64,000 nt of DNA from Spirulina major PCC 6313 (GTDB lineage Bacteria > Cyanobacteriota > Cyanobacteriia > Cyanobacteriales > Spirulinaceae), in NCBI RefSeq assembly GCF_001890765.1, contig NZ_KV878783.1:2192695-2256694 (forward strand), written 5' to 3'. Numbering within the stretch: the stretch's first letter is position 1; each line of letters starts with the position of its first letter. Under the pieces are notes generated by a model. It searched no databases. It worked only from the letters and a program-made list of their open reading frames with translations, and had not been told where the DNA came from. The position numbers were made by a program, and so were the translations under genes. This document shows positions 36,028 through 45,831 of the stretch, in pieces.

Positions 36028-36561
36028 TTAATCGGCTTCAATCCGTTGTACCCACAGGCTAAAGTTGCCGGGGAAAAAGTGCGGGTTTAAGGCTTGGTCG
36101 TATTCAAATTTACTCAGCATCAGTTGACAGGCGATGATGTGGCGGGTGGTGAGGGGTGGCGCATCGCTGAGGGTTTTGGCGCGGAAAACGGCTTTGAACT
36201 GGTCAAAGGGGAGTTCGACGGTGAGCCATTGACCGGCGGCAGTGTCGAAGGAGGTGGCGTAAGCGATGCCGTCCCAACTGGATTGATCGCGGAGGAAAAA
36301 TTTGTAGCGTTGACCGTCGCCTTTGATGCGTAACCGGATGCCGCTGTAGGCGCTGAGGTCGCGGGGGGGGTCAAAGTCGCGCGATCGCACCGACACAAAC
36401 CCCCCGGAGCGATCCGTGGAGGTATAGCCCGTAAACAAGGCTCCGTCGGCTTGTTTTTCAATACGGCTAGCACTAACCCCTCCCATCACCCCATCATCAA
36501 TACTGCGCCATTGGTGATGCAGTTCGGTGAGGGATAGGGTTTGAAAATCAAATAAAATCAT
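36028..36561 (-). CDS. CIA30 family protein
   Basis: From ATG 36561 the protein has 177 residues and matches the CIA30 (NDUFAF1-like, galactose-binding fold) family: WRSIDDGVMGGVSASRIE, then GGFVSVRSRDFDPPRDLSAYSGIRLRIKGDGQRYKFFLR. Mitochondrial CIA30 assists complex I assembly. Bacterial members are broader, and in phototrophs related proteins may aid NDH or photosystem assembly. The upstream 15 residues to 36606 do not match, so I exclude them. Confidence 0.8.
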   Translation of the reverse strand: MILFDFQTLSLTELHHQWRSIDDGVMGGVSASRIEKQADGALFTGYTSTDRSGGFVSVRSRDFDPPRDLSAYSGIRLRIKGDGQRYKFFLRDQSSWDGIAYATSFDTAAGQWLTVELPFDQFKAVFRAKTLSDAPPLTTRHIIACQLMLSKFEYDQALNPHFFPGNFSLWVQRIEAD

Positions 36562-36630
36562 CCGAGGTTGTGAAAATGAGCGACAGGTTGAGAAGCGTTC
36601 CGGCATGATCTAGATCGCGCTGGGCAGCCC

Positions 36631-37953
36631 CTAATCAAAGGGTAGGATAATTTCAAACTCGGTGCGATCGCCCGGTGTGGAGGTAAACAAAAACTCGCCG
36701 CCATGCTTTGCGGTGATGATTTGATAACTGAGGGACAAACTGGTTTCCTTTTCTGTCCGGCGTTGGATCGTGAAGGATTCCCGCAGTTTTTCCTGTTCAT
36801 CGGCGCTCATTCCCGGCCCATTGTCCGCAATCCGAATCGACACCCAGCGGCCCGGTCGCTTCAGGTCAGGGCGATCGCGCTGGGATTGAATCGCCGTCAC
36901 AATCTCGATCGTGGGGGGAATGATGTCGGGTTCCGTACCGTCCGGTCGGGGCGATCGCACCTGATTCGTGACGGCAGGTTCTAGGAGTGAATCCACCGCC
37001 GTGATCAAAATATTCATCAACACCTGAGTCAAATGCCCCACGTAGCAGGTGATCGGCGGCAATTGACAATAGGACTTTTTGATCGCAATTTCGCTGGAAA
37101 GGCGACTTTTCAGCAGCAGCAAAATCCCATCTAACACCGTATGGAGATCCGCCGGTTTGGGGTAAACATCATCCACATGACAGAAATTCTGCAAACTCAT
37201 CGCCAAGTCCCGCAGGCGTTTCGCGCCGGTGGTGACACTCTCCACGGCTCTGGGCACATCCGCTTGGAGATAGTCCAGTTCAAGGTCTTCAATTAAGGCC
37301 TGGAGCGGAGCCGGGGGATTGGGAATATGGGTTTGGTAGGCGGCGATCAGTTGGAGCAGATCTTGGCTGTATCGGTCGATGTGGGTGAGGTTGCCCCAAA
37401 TGAAGCCGACGGGATCAAGAATTTCATGGGCAATGCCATCGACGAGGCGACCCAAGCTCGCCATCCGTTCGCTTTGGATCATCTGAGCTTGGGTGCGTTC
37501 GTAGCGCACTTGGGTTTCAATGCCCCGCAGTTGCCAAGCGGTGAGGCTGAGTTGACCAAAATCAAGCACACGATAGTCTGCCGGGGCAACACAGACGATC
37601 ACCGGCTCGCTGGCGAATTGGGGCGATCGCTTCAAGGCCCGTTGCAACGCCGTCAAGATCGGTGTCTTAGCGGAGAGCACGAGCAGGTCGTTGTGGTTGT
37701 AGCGAAAAAAGACCCGCAGTGGATTGTCCAGAAATAAATCCAACCCCTGGGGGAGGAGAAGATATTCCAAAAACTGTCGCCGGGAAATCATGCCGATAAA
37801 CGACTGATTTTCCGTGAGAATTACACCCGGCAAGAGCGGATCACTATCAAAGACATCAGCGAGTTCGACCCCAAGGCGGCTATTTTCAAAGGACAGGTCA
37901 TAGAGTTGCAGACTGTCAAGATTAGATTCGAGGTGAATATCATTGAAAAACAT
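36631..37953 (-). CDS. Sensor histidine kinase with CBS-like N-terminal domain
   Basis: The 440-residue soluble protein has an N-terminal region (about 15-135) resembling a CBS pair (PGVILTENQSFIGMISRRQFLEY). A HisKA helix follows with H176 in GRLVDGIAHEILDP, then an ATPase domain with DNGPGM and a C-terminal HGGEFLFTS. The N box (MNILITAVDSLLE) lacks one of the usual asparagines. No receiver gene is adjacent, so the partner is elsewhere. No membrane segment is present, so the signal is cytoplasmic. Confidence 0.85.
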   Translation of the reverse strand: MFFNDIHLESNLDSLQLYDLSFENSRLGVELADVFDSDPLLPGVILTENQSFIGMISRRQFLEYLLLPQGLDLFLDNPLRVFFRYNHNDLLVLSAKTPILTALQRALKRSPQFASEPVIVCVAPADYRVLDFGQLSLTAWQLRGIETQVRYERTQAQMIQSERMASLGRLVDGIAHEILDPVGFIWGNLTHIDRYSQDLLQLIAAYQTHIPNPPAPLQALIEDLELDYLQADVPRAVESVTTGAKRLRDLAMSLQNFCHVDDVYPKPADLHTVLDGILLLLKSRLSSEIAIKKSYCQLPPITCYVGHLTQVLMNILITAVDSLLEPAVTNQVRSPRPDGTEPDIIPPTIEIVTAIQSQRDRPDLKRPGRWVSIRIADNGPGMSADEQEKLRESFTIQRRTEKETSLSLSYQIITAKHGGEFLFTSTPGDRTEFEIILPFD

Positions 37954-38002
37954 CGGAACTCGATGGGAAATGAGCGGGAAAGCACATTGGGATGGGACAG
38001 GC

Positions 38003-38407
38003 TCAGAATGTGGTGGAAATGGCGATCACAGGGCAGGTGGGAATACATTGCTCGCACAGGACACAGCGCGATCGCGTGAATTGCAACTGAAAGGTTTGGG
38101 GGTGCAAACTGAGGGCCTCGGTGGGACAAACCCCGGTACAAAGACCGCAATCCACACAAATCGTCTCGTCAATCACAATTTCGCGGCTGGTGACCGATAC
38201 CGTGATGTCGTGCGATCGCATCCAATCAATCGAAGCGTCAATCTCATCAATATCCCCTAGTAACTCCACAATCAATTTACCCACCTGATTGGGAGCCACT
38301 TGGGCCCGGATAATATTGGCAGCCACGTTAAAGTCTTTCGCCAGTCGGTACGTGACAGGCATATGGACAGTGCGGCGGGGAAAGGTCAATGTGACTCGTT
38401 TTTTCAT
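38003..38407 (-). CDS. NIL-domain 4Fe-4S ferredoxin
   Basis: The 134-residue protein has an N-terminal NIL domain (1-75, as at the end of MetN transporters) followed by two 4Fe-4S motifs, CVDCGLCTGVC and CVLCEQCIPTCP. This combination is typical of cyanobacteria, and it acts as an electron carrier in the cytoplasm. It is divergent from txlA with an 87-bp gap. Confidence 0.9.
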   Translation of the reverse strand: MKKRVTLTFPRRTVHMPVTYRLAKDFNVAANIIRAQVAPNQVGKLIVELLGDIDEIDASIDWMRSHDITVSVTSREIVIDETICVDCGLCTGVCPTEALSLHPQTFQLQFTRSRCVLCEQCIPTCPVIAISTTF

Positions 38408-38494
38408 GGCGACCCCCTCGATATGATCATCAACACCCCTGCCTTGTACAGGTTACATTATGAGGAAACCGGAACAGTCTAAATCGAAACGGGT

Positions 38495-39067
38495 ATGACA
38501 GAGAATCTCACGACACCGAACCGCGTTCGTAACATTTTAATTGCTGCTGTGGCGATCCTCCTCAGCGCGGCGCTCTTCTTTTCGCTCCAACAGGAAACCA
38601 GTACCGGGAATCTTGATCAACAGGCCGAACAAGCGATCCCCCTCACGGTGGCGCTCACCAATGGCAAGCCAACGCTGATCGAGTTTTACGCCAATTGGTG
38701 TACCAGTTGCCAAGCGATGGCGGGTGACCTGGCGACGGTGAAGGCGGAGTATGGCGATCGCATCAACTTCGTCATGCTCAACGTTGATAATTCCAAATGG
38801 CTCCCGGAACTGCTGCAATACGACGTAGACGGGATTCCCCAGTTTGTCTATCTTGACGCAACGGGAGAGGCGATCGCCCAAACCATCGGCGAACAACCCC
38901 TCACCATCCTCGCAGCCGACATGAACGCCCTCGCCCTCGCCCAACCCCTCCCCTACGCCAACACCACCGGCCGCACCTCCCGCGTTGATCCCAACCTCAC
39001 CGCCCCACCTCCCCCCGCCGGGAGTGATCCCCGCAGCCACGGGGCCCAAGCCGCTCCCACGCGCTAA
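38495..39067 (+). CDS. txlA: Thylakoid-type thioredoxin TxlA (HCF164-like)
   Basis: The 190-residue protein has one N-terminal membrane anchor (about 12-32), then a thioredoxin fold with WCTSC (C69, C72) and the cis-proline region GIPQFVYLD. A proline-rich tail follows. Length and layout match cyanobacterial TxlA and plant HCF164, which face the lumen or periplasm and help cytochrome b6f assembly through disulfide exchange. Confidence 0.85.
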   Translation: MTENLTTPNRVRNILIAAVAILLSAALFFSLQQETSTGNLDQQAEQAIPLTVALTNGKPTLIEFYANWCTSCQAMAGDLATVKAEYGDRINFVMLNVDNSKWLPELLQYDVDGIPQFVYLDATGEAIAQTIGEQPLTILAADMNALALAQPLPYANTTGRTSRVDPNLTAPPPPAGSDPRSHGAQAAPTR

Positions 39068-39255
39068 CCCGCCGCCCGTCTCGATCCAGCACGGACAGTG
39101 AAGCCCGCCAGACCCCACTGTTGTCAGACCGAGAGTGCGTCTCCTATGATGGAAACCAGAAGTATCTGTCGTTGGCAGGTGCTTCACCCCTGTCAAGATT
39201 TGCAATATCTTTGCAGAAGTGGGTCTGGCCCGCTTTTTTTATTGGTGATTTTCTC
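39068..39255 (+). promoter_or_regulatory. Leader of the rimP-nusA-infB operon
   Basis: The 188-bp leader has a hairpin near 39173-39197 (GGCAGGTG / CACCCCTGTC) and an intrinsic terminator only 15 bp before the rimP ATG. No ribosome binding site is evident between terminator and start. Confidence 0.55.
39218..39241 (+). terminator. Terminator-like hairpin before rimP
   Basis: AGTGGG pairs with CCCGCT (one G-T pair) around TCTGG and is followed by eight T. It could act as an attenuator of the operon. Confidence 0.65.
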
Positions 39256-39726
39256 ATGGCTCATCCCCTGATCCCCCAACTTTTAGAATTAGCCGCTCCC
39301 ATTGCTGAGCAACTCGGCCTAGAAGTCGTCGGCGCAGTGTTTCAAACGAGTAAAAGCCCCCCGGTGCTCCGGATCGATATCCGCAACCTCACCGGGGATA
39401 CCGGCTTGAACGACTGTGAACAGATGAGTCGCTTGTTTGAAGCTCAACTCGATGCAACAGACCTGATTCCGGGGGCCTATGTCCTAGAACTGTCGAGTCC
39501 GGGGGTATCGCGCCAACTGACAACGGATCGAGAATTTACAGCGTTTCAGGGGTTTGCTGTGGTTGTTAAAACCTACGCCCCCTATGACGGAAAAAAGCAA
39601 TGGCCCGGCCGTCTCCAACGTCGAGATTCGGAGCATCTCTATCTCAGTCAAAAAGGTAAAACGATCGCCATTCCTCGGCAAGCGATCGCCACCGTCCAAC
39701 TCGATGACCACGCCGATGCGATCTAA
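39256..39726 (+). CDS. rimP: Ribosome maturation factor RimP
   Basis: From ATG 39256 the protein has 156 residues and matches RimP, needed for 30S maturation: LELAAPIAEQLGLEVVGAVF, then LRIDIRN, GLNDCEQMSRLFEAQLDATD, and YVLELSSPGVSRQL. The upstream frame to 39121 is leader sequence including a terminator hairpin, so it is not coding. It starts the rimP-nusA-ylxR-infB operon. Confidence 0.95.
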   Translation: MAHPLIPQLLELAAPIAEQLGLEVVGAVFQTSKSPPVLRIDIRNLTGDTGLNDCEQMSRLFEAQLDATDLIPGAYVLELSSPGVSRQLTTDREFTAFQGFAVVVKTYAPYDGKKQWPGRLQRRDSEHLYLSQKGKTIAIPRQAIATVQLDDHADAI

Positions 39727-39746
39727 TTGGAGCCTAAAATTCCCCT

Positions 39747-40931
39747 ATGTCCTTAGTTAATTTACCCGGTCTACGTCAGATGATCACTGAGATCAGTAAT
39801 CAGCATCGTCTGCCTGAAGATTCCGTCAAAGAAGCCCTCCGTGAAGCCCTCCTCAAAGGTTACGAACGCTATCGCCGCTCCCAATTGATGGACAAAAAAA
39901 CAGTCCAATTTGGCGAAGACTACTTTGAAAACTTTGAAGTAGAACTCGATGTGGATGAAGAAGGCTTTCGGGTGCTTTCCACCAAAATTATTGTCGAAGA
40001 CCTTGAAGACACCGACCACCATATCTCCCTTCAAGAAGTCCAAGAAGTGACCTCGGAAGCGCAGATTGGTGATTCTGTGGTTTTAGATGTCACCCCCGAA
40101 AAACAAGACTTTGGGCGGATGGCCGCCATTCAAACCAAGCAAGTCCTGCTCCAAAAACTGCGAGATCAGCAGCGCAAACTGATCCAAGATGAATTTAAAG
40201 ATATTGAAGATCAAGTCATCCCGGCCAAAGTACTGCGCTTTGAACGGCAATCCGTCATCATGGCCGTCAACAGTGAAGCAGGGGAAGTGGAGGCCGAACT
40301 CCCGAAGCGGGAACAACTCCCCAACGACACCTATCGGGTCAATGCCACCTTTAAGGTTTATTTGAAAAAAGTGCGTGAGGGGGTGCATCGGGGCCCGCAG
40401 TTGATTGTGTCACGGGCGGCGGCGGGCCTCGTGGTGGAACTGTTTGCCACGGAAGTCCCGGAAATTGAAGAAGAAATTGTGCGGATTGTGGCGGTGGCGA
40501 GGGAAGCGAATCCCCCCTCACGCTATGTGGGGCCGCGCACCAAAATTTCCGTGGATACCCTGGAGCGGGATGTGGACCCGGTGGGGGCTTGTATCGGGGC
40601 GCGGGGATCGCGGATTCAAGCGGTGGTGAATGAGTTGCGGGGGGAAAAAATCGACGCGATTCGCTGGTCGCCTGATCCGGCCACTTATATTGCCAATGCC
40701 CTCAGCCCGGCTAAAGTTGATGAAGTCTTGCTTGTGGATGCCGAAGAGCGGCAGGCGTTGGTGTTGGTGCCGGAAAATCAGCTTAGTTTAGCGATCGGGA
40801 AAGAGGGGCAAAATGTCCGTTTAGCCGCTCGCCTGACGGGGTGGAAAATTGACATCAAGGATACGGCTCGCTATCGTGCGGAGTTTGAGCATCGGGCCGG
40901 TGCTGGGGTGGGTGTTGGCGAAGAGGAATAG
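39747..40931 (+). CDS. nusA: Transcription factor NusA
   Basis: The 394-residue protein has the NusA N-terminal domain (1-130), S1 domain (about 135-200), and KH1 and KH2 (about 205-350; DPVGACIGARGSRIQAVVNELRGEKID and SLAIGKEGQNVRLAARLTGWKID). It lacks the acidic repeats of E. coli NusA, as usual in cyanobacteria. It binds RNA polymerase and modulates pausing, termination and antitermination. It starts 20 bp after rimP. Confidence 0.97.
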   Translation: MSLVNLPGLRQMITEISNQHRLPEDSVKEALREALLKGYERYRRSQLMDKKTVQFGEDYFENFEVELDVDEEGFRVLSTKIIVEDLEDTDHHISLQEVQEVTSEAQIGDSVVLDVTPEKQDFGRMAAIQTKQVLLQKLRDQQRKLIQDEFKDIEDQVIPAKVLRFERQSVIMAVNSEAGEVEAELPKREQLPNDTYRVNATFKVYLKKVREGVHRGPQLIVSRAAAGLVVELFATEVPEIEEEIVRIVAVAREANPPSRYVGPRTKISVDTLERDVDPVGACIGARGSRIQAVVNELRGEKIDAIRWSPDPATYIANALSPAKVDEVLLVDAEERQALVLVPENQLSLAIGKEGQNVRLAARLTGWKIDIKDTARYRAEFEHRAGAGVGVGEEE

Positions 40932-41014
40932 GGGCGCGATCGCGTCGTCTGTCGGTCGCGGTGAGGGTCTCTACCCACGGATCGGTTGAGTTCAGAGTTG
41001 AGGAGGAAAACGGT

Positions 41015-41308
41015 TTGCATCAAAATTATCGACGGTGTTTAGCCTGCCGCACCTGTGGGCCGAAAGTGATTTTTTGGCGAATTGTCCGCCTCCATCCCAC
41101 TCGGACGGTACAATTAGACGAAGGGATGGGGCGTTCTGCGTACCTCTGTCCGACGGCGGATTGCTTGCAAGGTGCTCAAAAAAAGAATCGCTTGGGGCGA
41201 TCGCTTAAAACCAATATTCCCGACGCTATCTATGATGCGCTTTGGGAGCGACTGAATCAGTCGTCCTCATTGGCGGACTGTCCGACTGTCAAGAATCCAC
41301 AGAACTGA
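41015..41308 (+). CDS. ylxR: YlxR/RnpM-family RNA-binding protein
   Basis: The YlxR fold protein has YRRCLACRT, VIFWRIVR, GRSAYLCPTADCL and KKNRLGRSLK. The frame is open from a GTG at 40961, but TTG at 41015 has AGGAGG eight bases upstream (41001-41006) and gives 97 residues, the family size, so I choose it. In Firmicutes YlxR modulates RNase P. It sits between nusA and infB as in most bacteria. Confidence 0.88.
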   Translation: MHQNYRRCLACRTCGPKVIFWRIVRLHPTRTVQLDEGMGRSAYLCPTADCLQGAQKKNRLGRSLKTNIPDAIYDALWERLNQSSSLADCPTVKNPQN

Positions 41309-41455
41309 CTAGGATAGAACTAAGACTTTCATTGCACTGTAGGAATGCAGACAGTGAGACCAGACAAACCTCCAACCCGAACCACAGCAGACCATTCAAT
41401 CACCAAACACCAGCACAATACTCACCTTTTTGAAAACACACACGGGGCATAGTGG

Positions 41456-44400
41456 ATGAACAACGGAAAAACGAGAATTTACGAACTATCCAAAGAGTTA
41501 AATTTGGAAAACAAAGACATCATCACCATTTGTGAAACTCTGAAGATTGCGGTCAAAAGCCACAGCAGCACAATCACCGAAGAAGAGGTGACTCAGATTC
41601 GGGCGGCGGCCCAGAGCTATCAACCCAACCCTCAAGACCAAGGGGCGATCGCAACCCCAGCCATCAAAAAAGCTGAACGCGGCCCCCGCAAACCACAAAT
41701 TCGGGGCATTGTCCGTCATCAATCTGAGTCTGGCACCCTCAACAAACCCAAGACTCCCCCCGAAGCCACCCCAGATGACTCCGAAGCCGGGAGTGATGCT
41801 CGACTCATTTCGCCACCCAGCCGTCCCAGCAAACCGGCCAGTGGCAAAACCGCGCCCTCTCCCCGACGACCCGATAGAGGCGACAAAGGCGACAGTCCTA
41901 GCCCCTCCGGCGGCAAACCCAAAAACCCCGCCCCACCCCCGGAACGTCCATCAGAACGCATGGCCAGTCGGGACAACGCCCCTAGTAACGATGACGACAG
42001 TTCCCTCGAACTGCTCTCACCCCCGGCGCGGCCCAGGAAGCAGAAAGCAGCGCGAACCACAGGCAATGAACTCCCAAGCGCCAGTTCTCCAGCCAAACCG
42101 GTCAAACCCAAATTACCCCAACGGGATCGGCGCAGTTCCCCGGCTGCCTCAGAAACAGCCCCCGCTGCTGCCGCGCCGCGTCCGAAAAAACCCGATGTGG
42201 TGCAACTGGTTAAGCCCAAGGCGAAGCCGGAGTCCGTCGATCTAGACGATCAGGATGATGACACCATCACCCCCGACGATGCACCGCAGAAAACGCTCCT
42301 CGCGCCGCCCGAACGCCCCCAACCCAAACCCAAGCGGCCTAGCACCCGCAAAGGCAAAGATTGGGACGAAGAGGACGATGATGCCGATAAAGCGAAACTT
42401 GGTAAGGCCGCGAAGACCAAAACCGGCACCAAAGGGAAGCGGAAACCCCTCCTGATCGAGGATGACGATGATGAATTTGATCTCGATCAACAGGGTGAAG
42501 ACGATACCTCAACGGCGGTGAGTATCTCCATTGCCCGGCCACCGAAGCCCAACCAGTCCAAATCCAACACGCCGCAAATTATGCCCAAGGGGCGTAAACC
42601 CAGCCGGCCGACGAAGGATCGCTCTGAATCCAACAATCGCAATGCTGCCCGCGAGCAACAAAAAGCGGCGGCGAAGCCACCGGAAGTGGTGACCCTGACC
42701 GGCAGCATGAGCATGCGGGAACTGTCTGAACTGATCAAGATTCCAGAAACGGAAATCATTCGGGATCTCTTTACGAAAGGAATTGCGATTAACATCACCC
42801 AAACCCTGGATCTAGAAACCTCCACCAAGGTGATCCAAGAGTTGGGGATTGAAGTGGAAACCCCTGAGGCGAAATCGGCAGCCACCAAGAGCGAAATGCT
42901 CGATCTCGATGATCTCGAAAACCTGCAAACTCGTCCTCCGGTGGTGACGATCATGGGTCACGTTGACCATGGGAAAACGACACTCCTCGACTCGATCCGC
43001 AAAACAAAAGTGGCTCAAGGCGAGGCCGGTGGCATCACCCAGCATATTGGTGCGTATCACGTTGATGTGGAGCACAATGGCAAGGTGCAGCAGGTGGTGT
43101 TCCTCGATACACCGGGTCACGAAGCCTTTACGGCGATGCGGGCCCGGGGAACGAAAGTCACCGATATCGCGATTTTGGTGGTGGCGGCCGATGATGGCGT
43201 GCAACCCCAAACCCGTGAGGCGATTAGCCATGCGAAGGCGGCGGGTGTGCCGTTGATCGTGGCGATTAACAAGGTGGATAAGCCGGATTCAGAACCCGAT
43301 CGCATTAAACAGGAACTGACCGAACAGGGGTTAGTGCCGGAAGAGTGGGGCGGTGAAACGATTATGGTTCCCGTCAGTGCGATCAAGGGGGATAACCTCG
43401 ATACCCTGCTGGAGATGATCCTGCTGGTGTCGGAAATGGAAGAACTGTCGGCGAATCCGGATCGACCGGCTCGCGGTACGGTGATCGAAGCGCACCTCGA
43501 TAAGTCGCGGGGGCCGGTGGCGACGCTACTGATTCAGAATGGGACGCTGCGCGTTGGCGATAGTGTGGTGGCAGGGGCAACCCTGGGTAAAATCCGCGCT
43601 ATGGTGGACGATCGCGGCGATCGCGTCGAATCGGCCACGCCATCCTTTGCGGTGGAAGTTCTGGGGATGAACGATGTGCCCTCAGCCGGGGATGAGTTCA
43701 GCATCTTCGCCAGTGAAAAAGAAGCGCGGGCGGTGGCCGATGAACGGGCCGCCGAACGACGGGAAAATCGTCTCCAGCAGGCGATGTCCCGCCGCGTGAC
43801 CTTGAGCAGCTTGTCTGCTCAGGCCCAAGAGGGTGAGTTGAAAGAACTCAACCTGATTCTGAAAGCGGATGTCCAAGGGTCGGTGGAGGCGATCGCGGCC
43901 TCCCTCGAAAAACTGCCCCAAGGTGAAGTCCAAATCCGGATGCTCTTAGCGGCTCCGGGTGAGATTAGCGAGACGGATGTGGATCTCGCGGCGGCCTCTG
44001 GCGCGGTGATCATCGGGTTTAATACTGACCTGGCATCGGGCGCGGCCAGTGCTGCGGATCGTGAAGGGGTGGATATTCGTGAGTACACGATTATCTACAA
44101 CCTCTTGGATGATGTGCAAGCGGCGATGGAAGGTCTCCTCGAACCGGAAGAAGTGGAAGAATACCTCGGTACGGTGGAAGTTCGTGCGGTCTTCCCGGTG
44201 GGTAAAGGATCAGTGGCGGGGTGCTATGTGCTCTCCGGTAAGGTGATTCGGAACCGTCGGATGCGGGTGATGCGGGGTGACCAAGTCATCCACGATGGCA
44301 TCATGGATTCGCTGAAACGGATCAAAGAGGATGTGCGTGAGGTGAATGCAGGTTACGAATGCGGGATCGGCTCGGATAAGTTTAACGACTGGCAAGAGGG

Positions 44401-44458
44401 CGATCGCATCGAAGCGTACCAAATGATCATGAAACGCCGTACCCTCTCCATGGTCTAA
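41456..44458 (+). CDS. infB: Translation initiation factor IF-2
   Basis: The 1000-residue GTPase has an IF2-N domain (1-50), a long disordered P/K/D/S-rich linker (about 70-410), a second IF2-N segment (about 425-470), and the G domain. The G domain has [17 protein letters not shown] and NKVDKPD. Domains II-IV end at residue 1000 and bind fMet-tRNA. The long linker is normal in cyanobacteria. It ends the rimP operon; a HIP1-built hairpin follows. Confidence 0.97.
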   Translation: MNNGKTRIYELSKELNLENKDIITICETLKIAVKSHSSTITEEEVTQIRAAAQSYQPNPQDQGAIATPAIKKAERGPRKPQIRGIVRHQSESGTLNKPKTPPEATPDDSEAGSDARLISPPSRPSKPASGKTAPSPRRPDRGDKGDSPSPSGGKPKNPAPPPERPSERMASRDNAPSNDDDSSLELLSPPARPRKQKAARTTGNELPSASSPAKPVKPKLPQRDRRSSPAASETAPAAAAPRPKKPDVVQLVKPKAKPESVDLDDQDDDTITPDDAPQKTLLAPPERPQPKPKRPSTRKGKDWDEEDDDADKAKLGKAAKTKTGTKGKRKPLLIEDDDDEFDLDQQGEDDTSTAVSISIARPPKPNQSKSNTPQIMPKGRKPSRPTKDRSESNNRNAAREQQKAAAKPPEVVTLTGSMSMRELSELIKIPETEIIRDLFTKGIAINITQTLDLETSTKVIQELGIEVETPEAKSAATKSEMLDLDDLENLQTRPPVVTIMGHVDHGKTTLLDSIRKTKVAQGEAGGITQHIGAYHVDVEHNGKVQQVVFLDTPGHEAFTAMRARGTKVTDIAILVVAADDGVQPQTREAISHAKAAGVPLIVAINKVDKPDSEPDRIKQELTEQGLVPEEWGGETIMVPVSAIKGDNLDTLLEMILLVSEMEELSANPDRPARGTVIEAHLDKSRGPVATLLIQNGTLRVGDSVVAGATLGKIRAMVDDRGDRVESATPSFAVEVLGMNDVPSAGDEFSIFASEKEARAVADERAAERRENRLQQAMSRRVTLSSLSAQAQEGELKELNLILKADVQGSVEAIAASLEKLPQGEVQIRMLLAAPGEISETDVDLAAASGAVIIGFNTDLASGAASAADREGVDIREYTIIYNLLDDVQAAMEGLLEPEEVEEYLGTVEVRAVFPVGKGSVAGCYVLSGKVIRNRRMRVMRGDQVIHDGIMDSLKRIKEDVREVNAGYECGIGSDKFNDWQEGDRIEAYQMIMKRRTLSMV

Positions 44459-44466
44459 TGCCCATT

Positions 44467-44505
44467 GCGATCGCGTTCTTGTCGGAGCGCGATCGCTCAT
44501 TTTTT
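44467..44505 (+). terminator. Intrinsic terminator built from HIP1 palindromes
   Basis: GCGATCGCG pairs with CGCGATCGC around a 12-base loop, followed by TCATTTTTT. It lies directly after infB and before the next ATG at 44516. Confidence 0.7.
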
Positions 44506-44515
44506 AGATTGCACC

Positions 44516-45415
44516 ATGACTTCTTTTCGTTCCGACCCGTACCTGTGGCTCCACCTCTCGGGCCTTGCGGCTGTGCCCCTCTGGCTCTTCGTCGCTTGGT
44601 TAGGCATTGCCGCCGGCTACCCCATTGCCCCGACGCTGCTCGAAATGATTCTGCTCGTCAGTGTGGGCATCGTGCCGATTCTCGTGATGCAATGGAAACG
44701 CCCCTTTTCCCCCTTTGGCCTGTTGTTGTTGTCCCTGCAACCGAGTCAACTCAGCCTGGAGCAGCGCAAAATGTTGCAGCGCCTCCAGAGCAATCGCACC
44801 CACATTTTGACCGGCTTGGGCGTGATTCCGATGATTTGGGTGATCGGTCAACTCTATGCCCTCGCTCCCTTGGCCCAAAGTGCGACCCCGATTCCCAACC
44901 ATGTTTTAGGGCTGGGCGTTGCAGCGATCGCCCTCCTCGCCGCTAATCTGTTCTGGCAAGTACCCCTCAGTGTGGTGGGGGTCCTACTCACTCGCCCGTC
45001 CCAATTTGACGCGACCGAACCCTATCCCGTCGCCGCAATTTCTGCCGCCTTCACCAGCCCAGGTTTTCCCGTCCAAAAGATCTTACCGGTCGTCTCGTCG
45101 GCCAGTCCTGCCGTTGCTCCCCCTCCTGCCCCCGTCTCGACAGCACCAGAGCCTGAGGAATCAGAGACTGATGCGATCGCTATCCCAACCCCTGACGATT
45201 CACCAGACCCGTCAGAACCACCCTTAGCATCCGTCAAGACCGCCGTTGAAGCCTCGGCATCTGTTGAACCAGCCGCTGCCGTTGCGGAAACAGCAGAGCT
45301 TCCCGCCGAAGCAGAACCCACCACCGCAGAGGAAGCATCGGTAACAGACGCAGAGTCAGCAACTGCCGCAACCACCCCCACCGCAGACGAATCCGCAACG
45401 GATGAGATGACATGA
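44516..45415 (+). CDS. Low-complexity-tail membrane protein
   Basis: The 299-residue protein has a hydrophobic N-terminal half with four membrane segments (about 14-34, 41-58, 96-116, 126-146) and a low-complexity tail rich in A, E, P, S and T (about 185-299). This matches the cyanobacterial low-complexity tail membrane protein family, often downstream of infB. Function is unknown. I use the ATG at 44516; the frame upstream overlaps the terminator. Confidence 0.75.
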   Translation: MTSFRSDPYLWLHLSGLAAVPLWLFVAWLGIAAGYPIAPTLLEMILLVSVGIVPILVMQWKRPFSPFGLLLLSLQPSQLSLEQRKMLQRLQSNRTHILTGLGVIPMIWVIGQLYALAPLAQSATPIPNHVLGLGVAAIALLAANLFWQVPLSVVGVLLTRPSQFDATEPYPVAAISAAFTSPGFPVQKILPVVSSASPAVAPPPAPVSTAPEPEESETDAIAIPTPDDSPDPSEPPLASVKTAVEASASVEPAAAVAETAELPAEAEPTTAEEASVTDAESATAATTPTADESATDEMT

Positions 45416-45531
45416 CGGGATCACCCGATTGTGATCATGATCCGTTTTGTGTTCCTTGCATCATAATGAAGCTCTAGACTACAGTATGGTTGATGAGAAA
45501 GTGTAAACCTTTGTAACCTTCGGAGGTGCAA

Positions 45532-45732
45532 ATGTCGAGTTCTACGGTTCCATCTGCCGCCTGGGCTAGTGACCAAGATGTCTGGCCTAGCCTCAAACAA
45601 GCGATCGCCAACAGTTCAGGTTTTGGCCGGTGGCAAAGCTTAAAACAAGCCAGCGATACCCCCCTCTCGGATAATTTGGACGAGCAAGTCCGTCGCTATT
45701 TGCGGGAAACCTTAGCGACCTTAGCCTACTAG
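45532..45732 (+). CDS. Small conserved-looking protein upstream of dnaE-C
   Basis: A 66-residue ORF with GGAGG six bases before ATG 45532, the clearest ribosome site in this stretch. It is polar with a helical C-terminus (LDEQVRRYLRETLATLAY). A separate GTG start two codons earlier is less likely. I do not recognise a family. It ends 99 bp before the DnaE C-half and could share its transcript. Confidence 0.65.
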   Translation: MSSSTVPSAAWASDQDVWPSLKQAIANSSGFGRWQSLKQASDTPLSDNLDEQVRRYLRETLATLAY

Positions 45733-45831
45733 TTGATTCATCCTCCTTGATCGGGATCGGGTTCGGGATTTGGTGTGAGGATCGACCCCGATATAGCAAC
45801 AACCCAGCATCCTGATTGAGTCCTACACATC

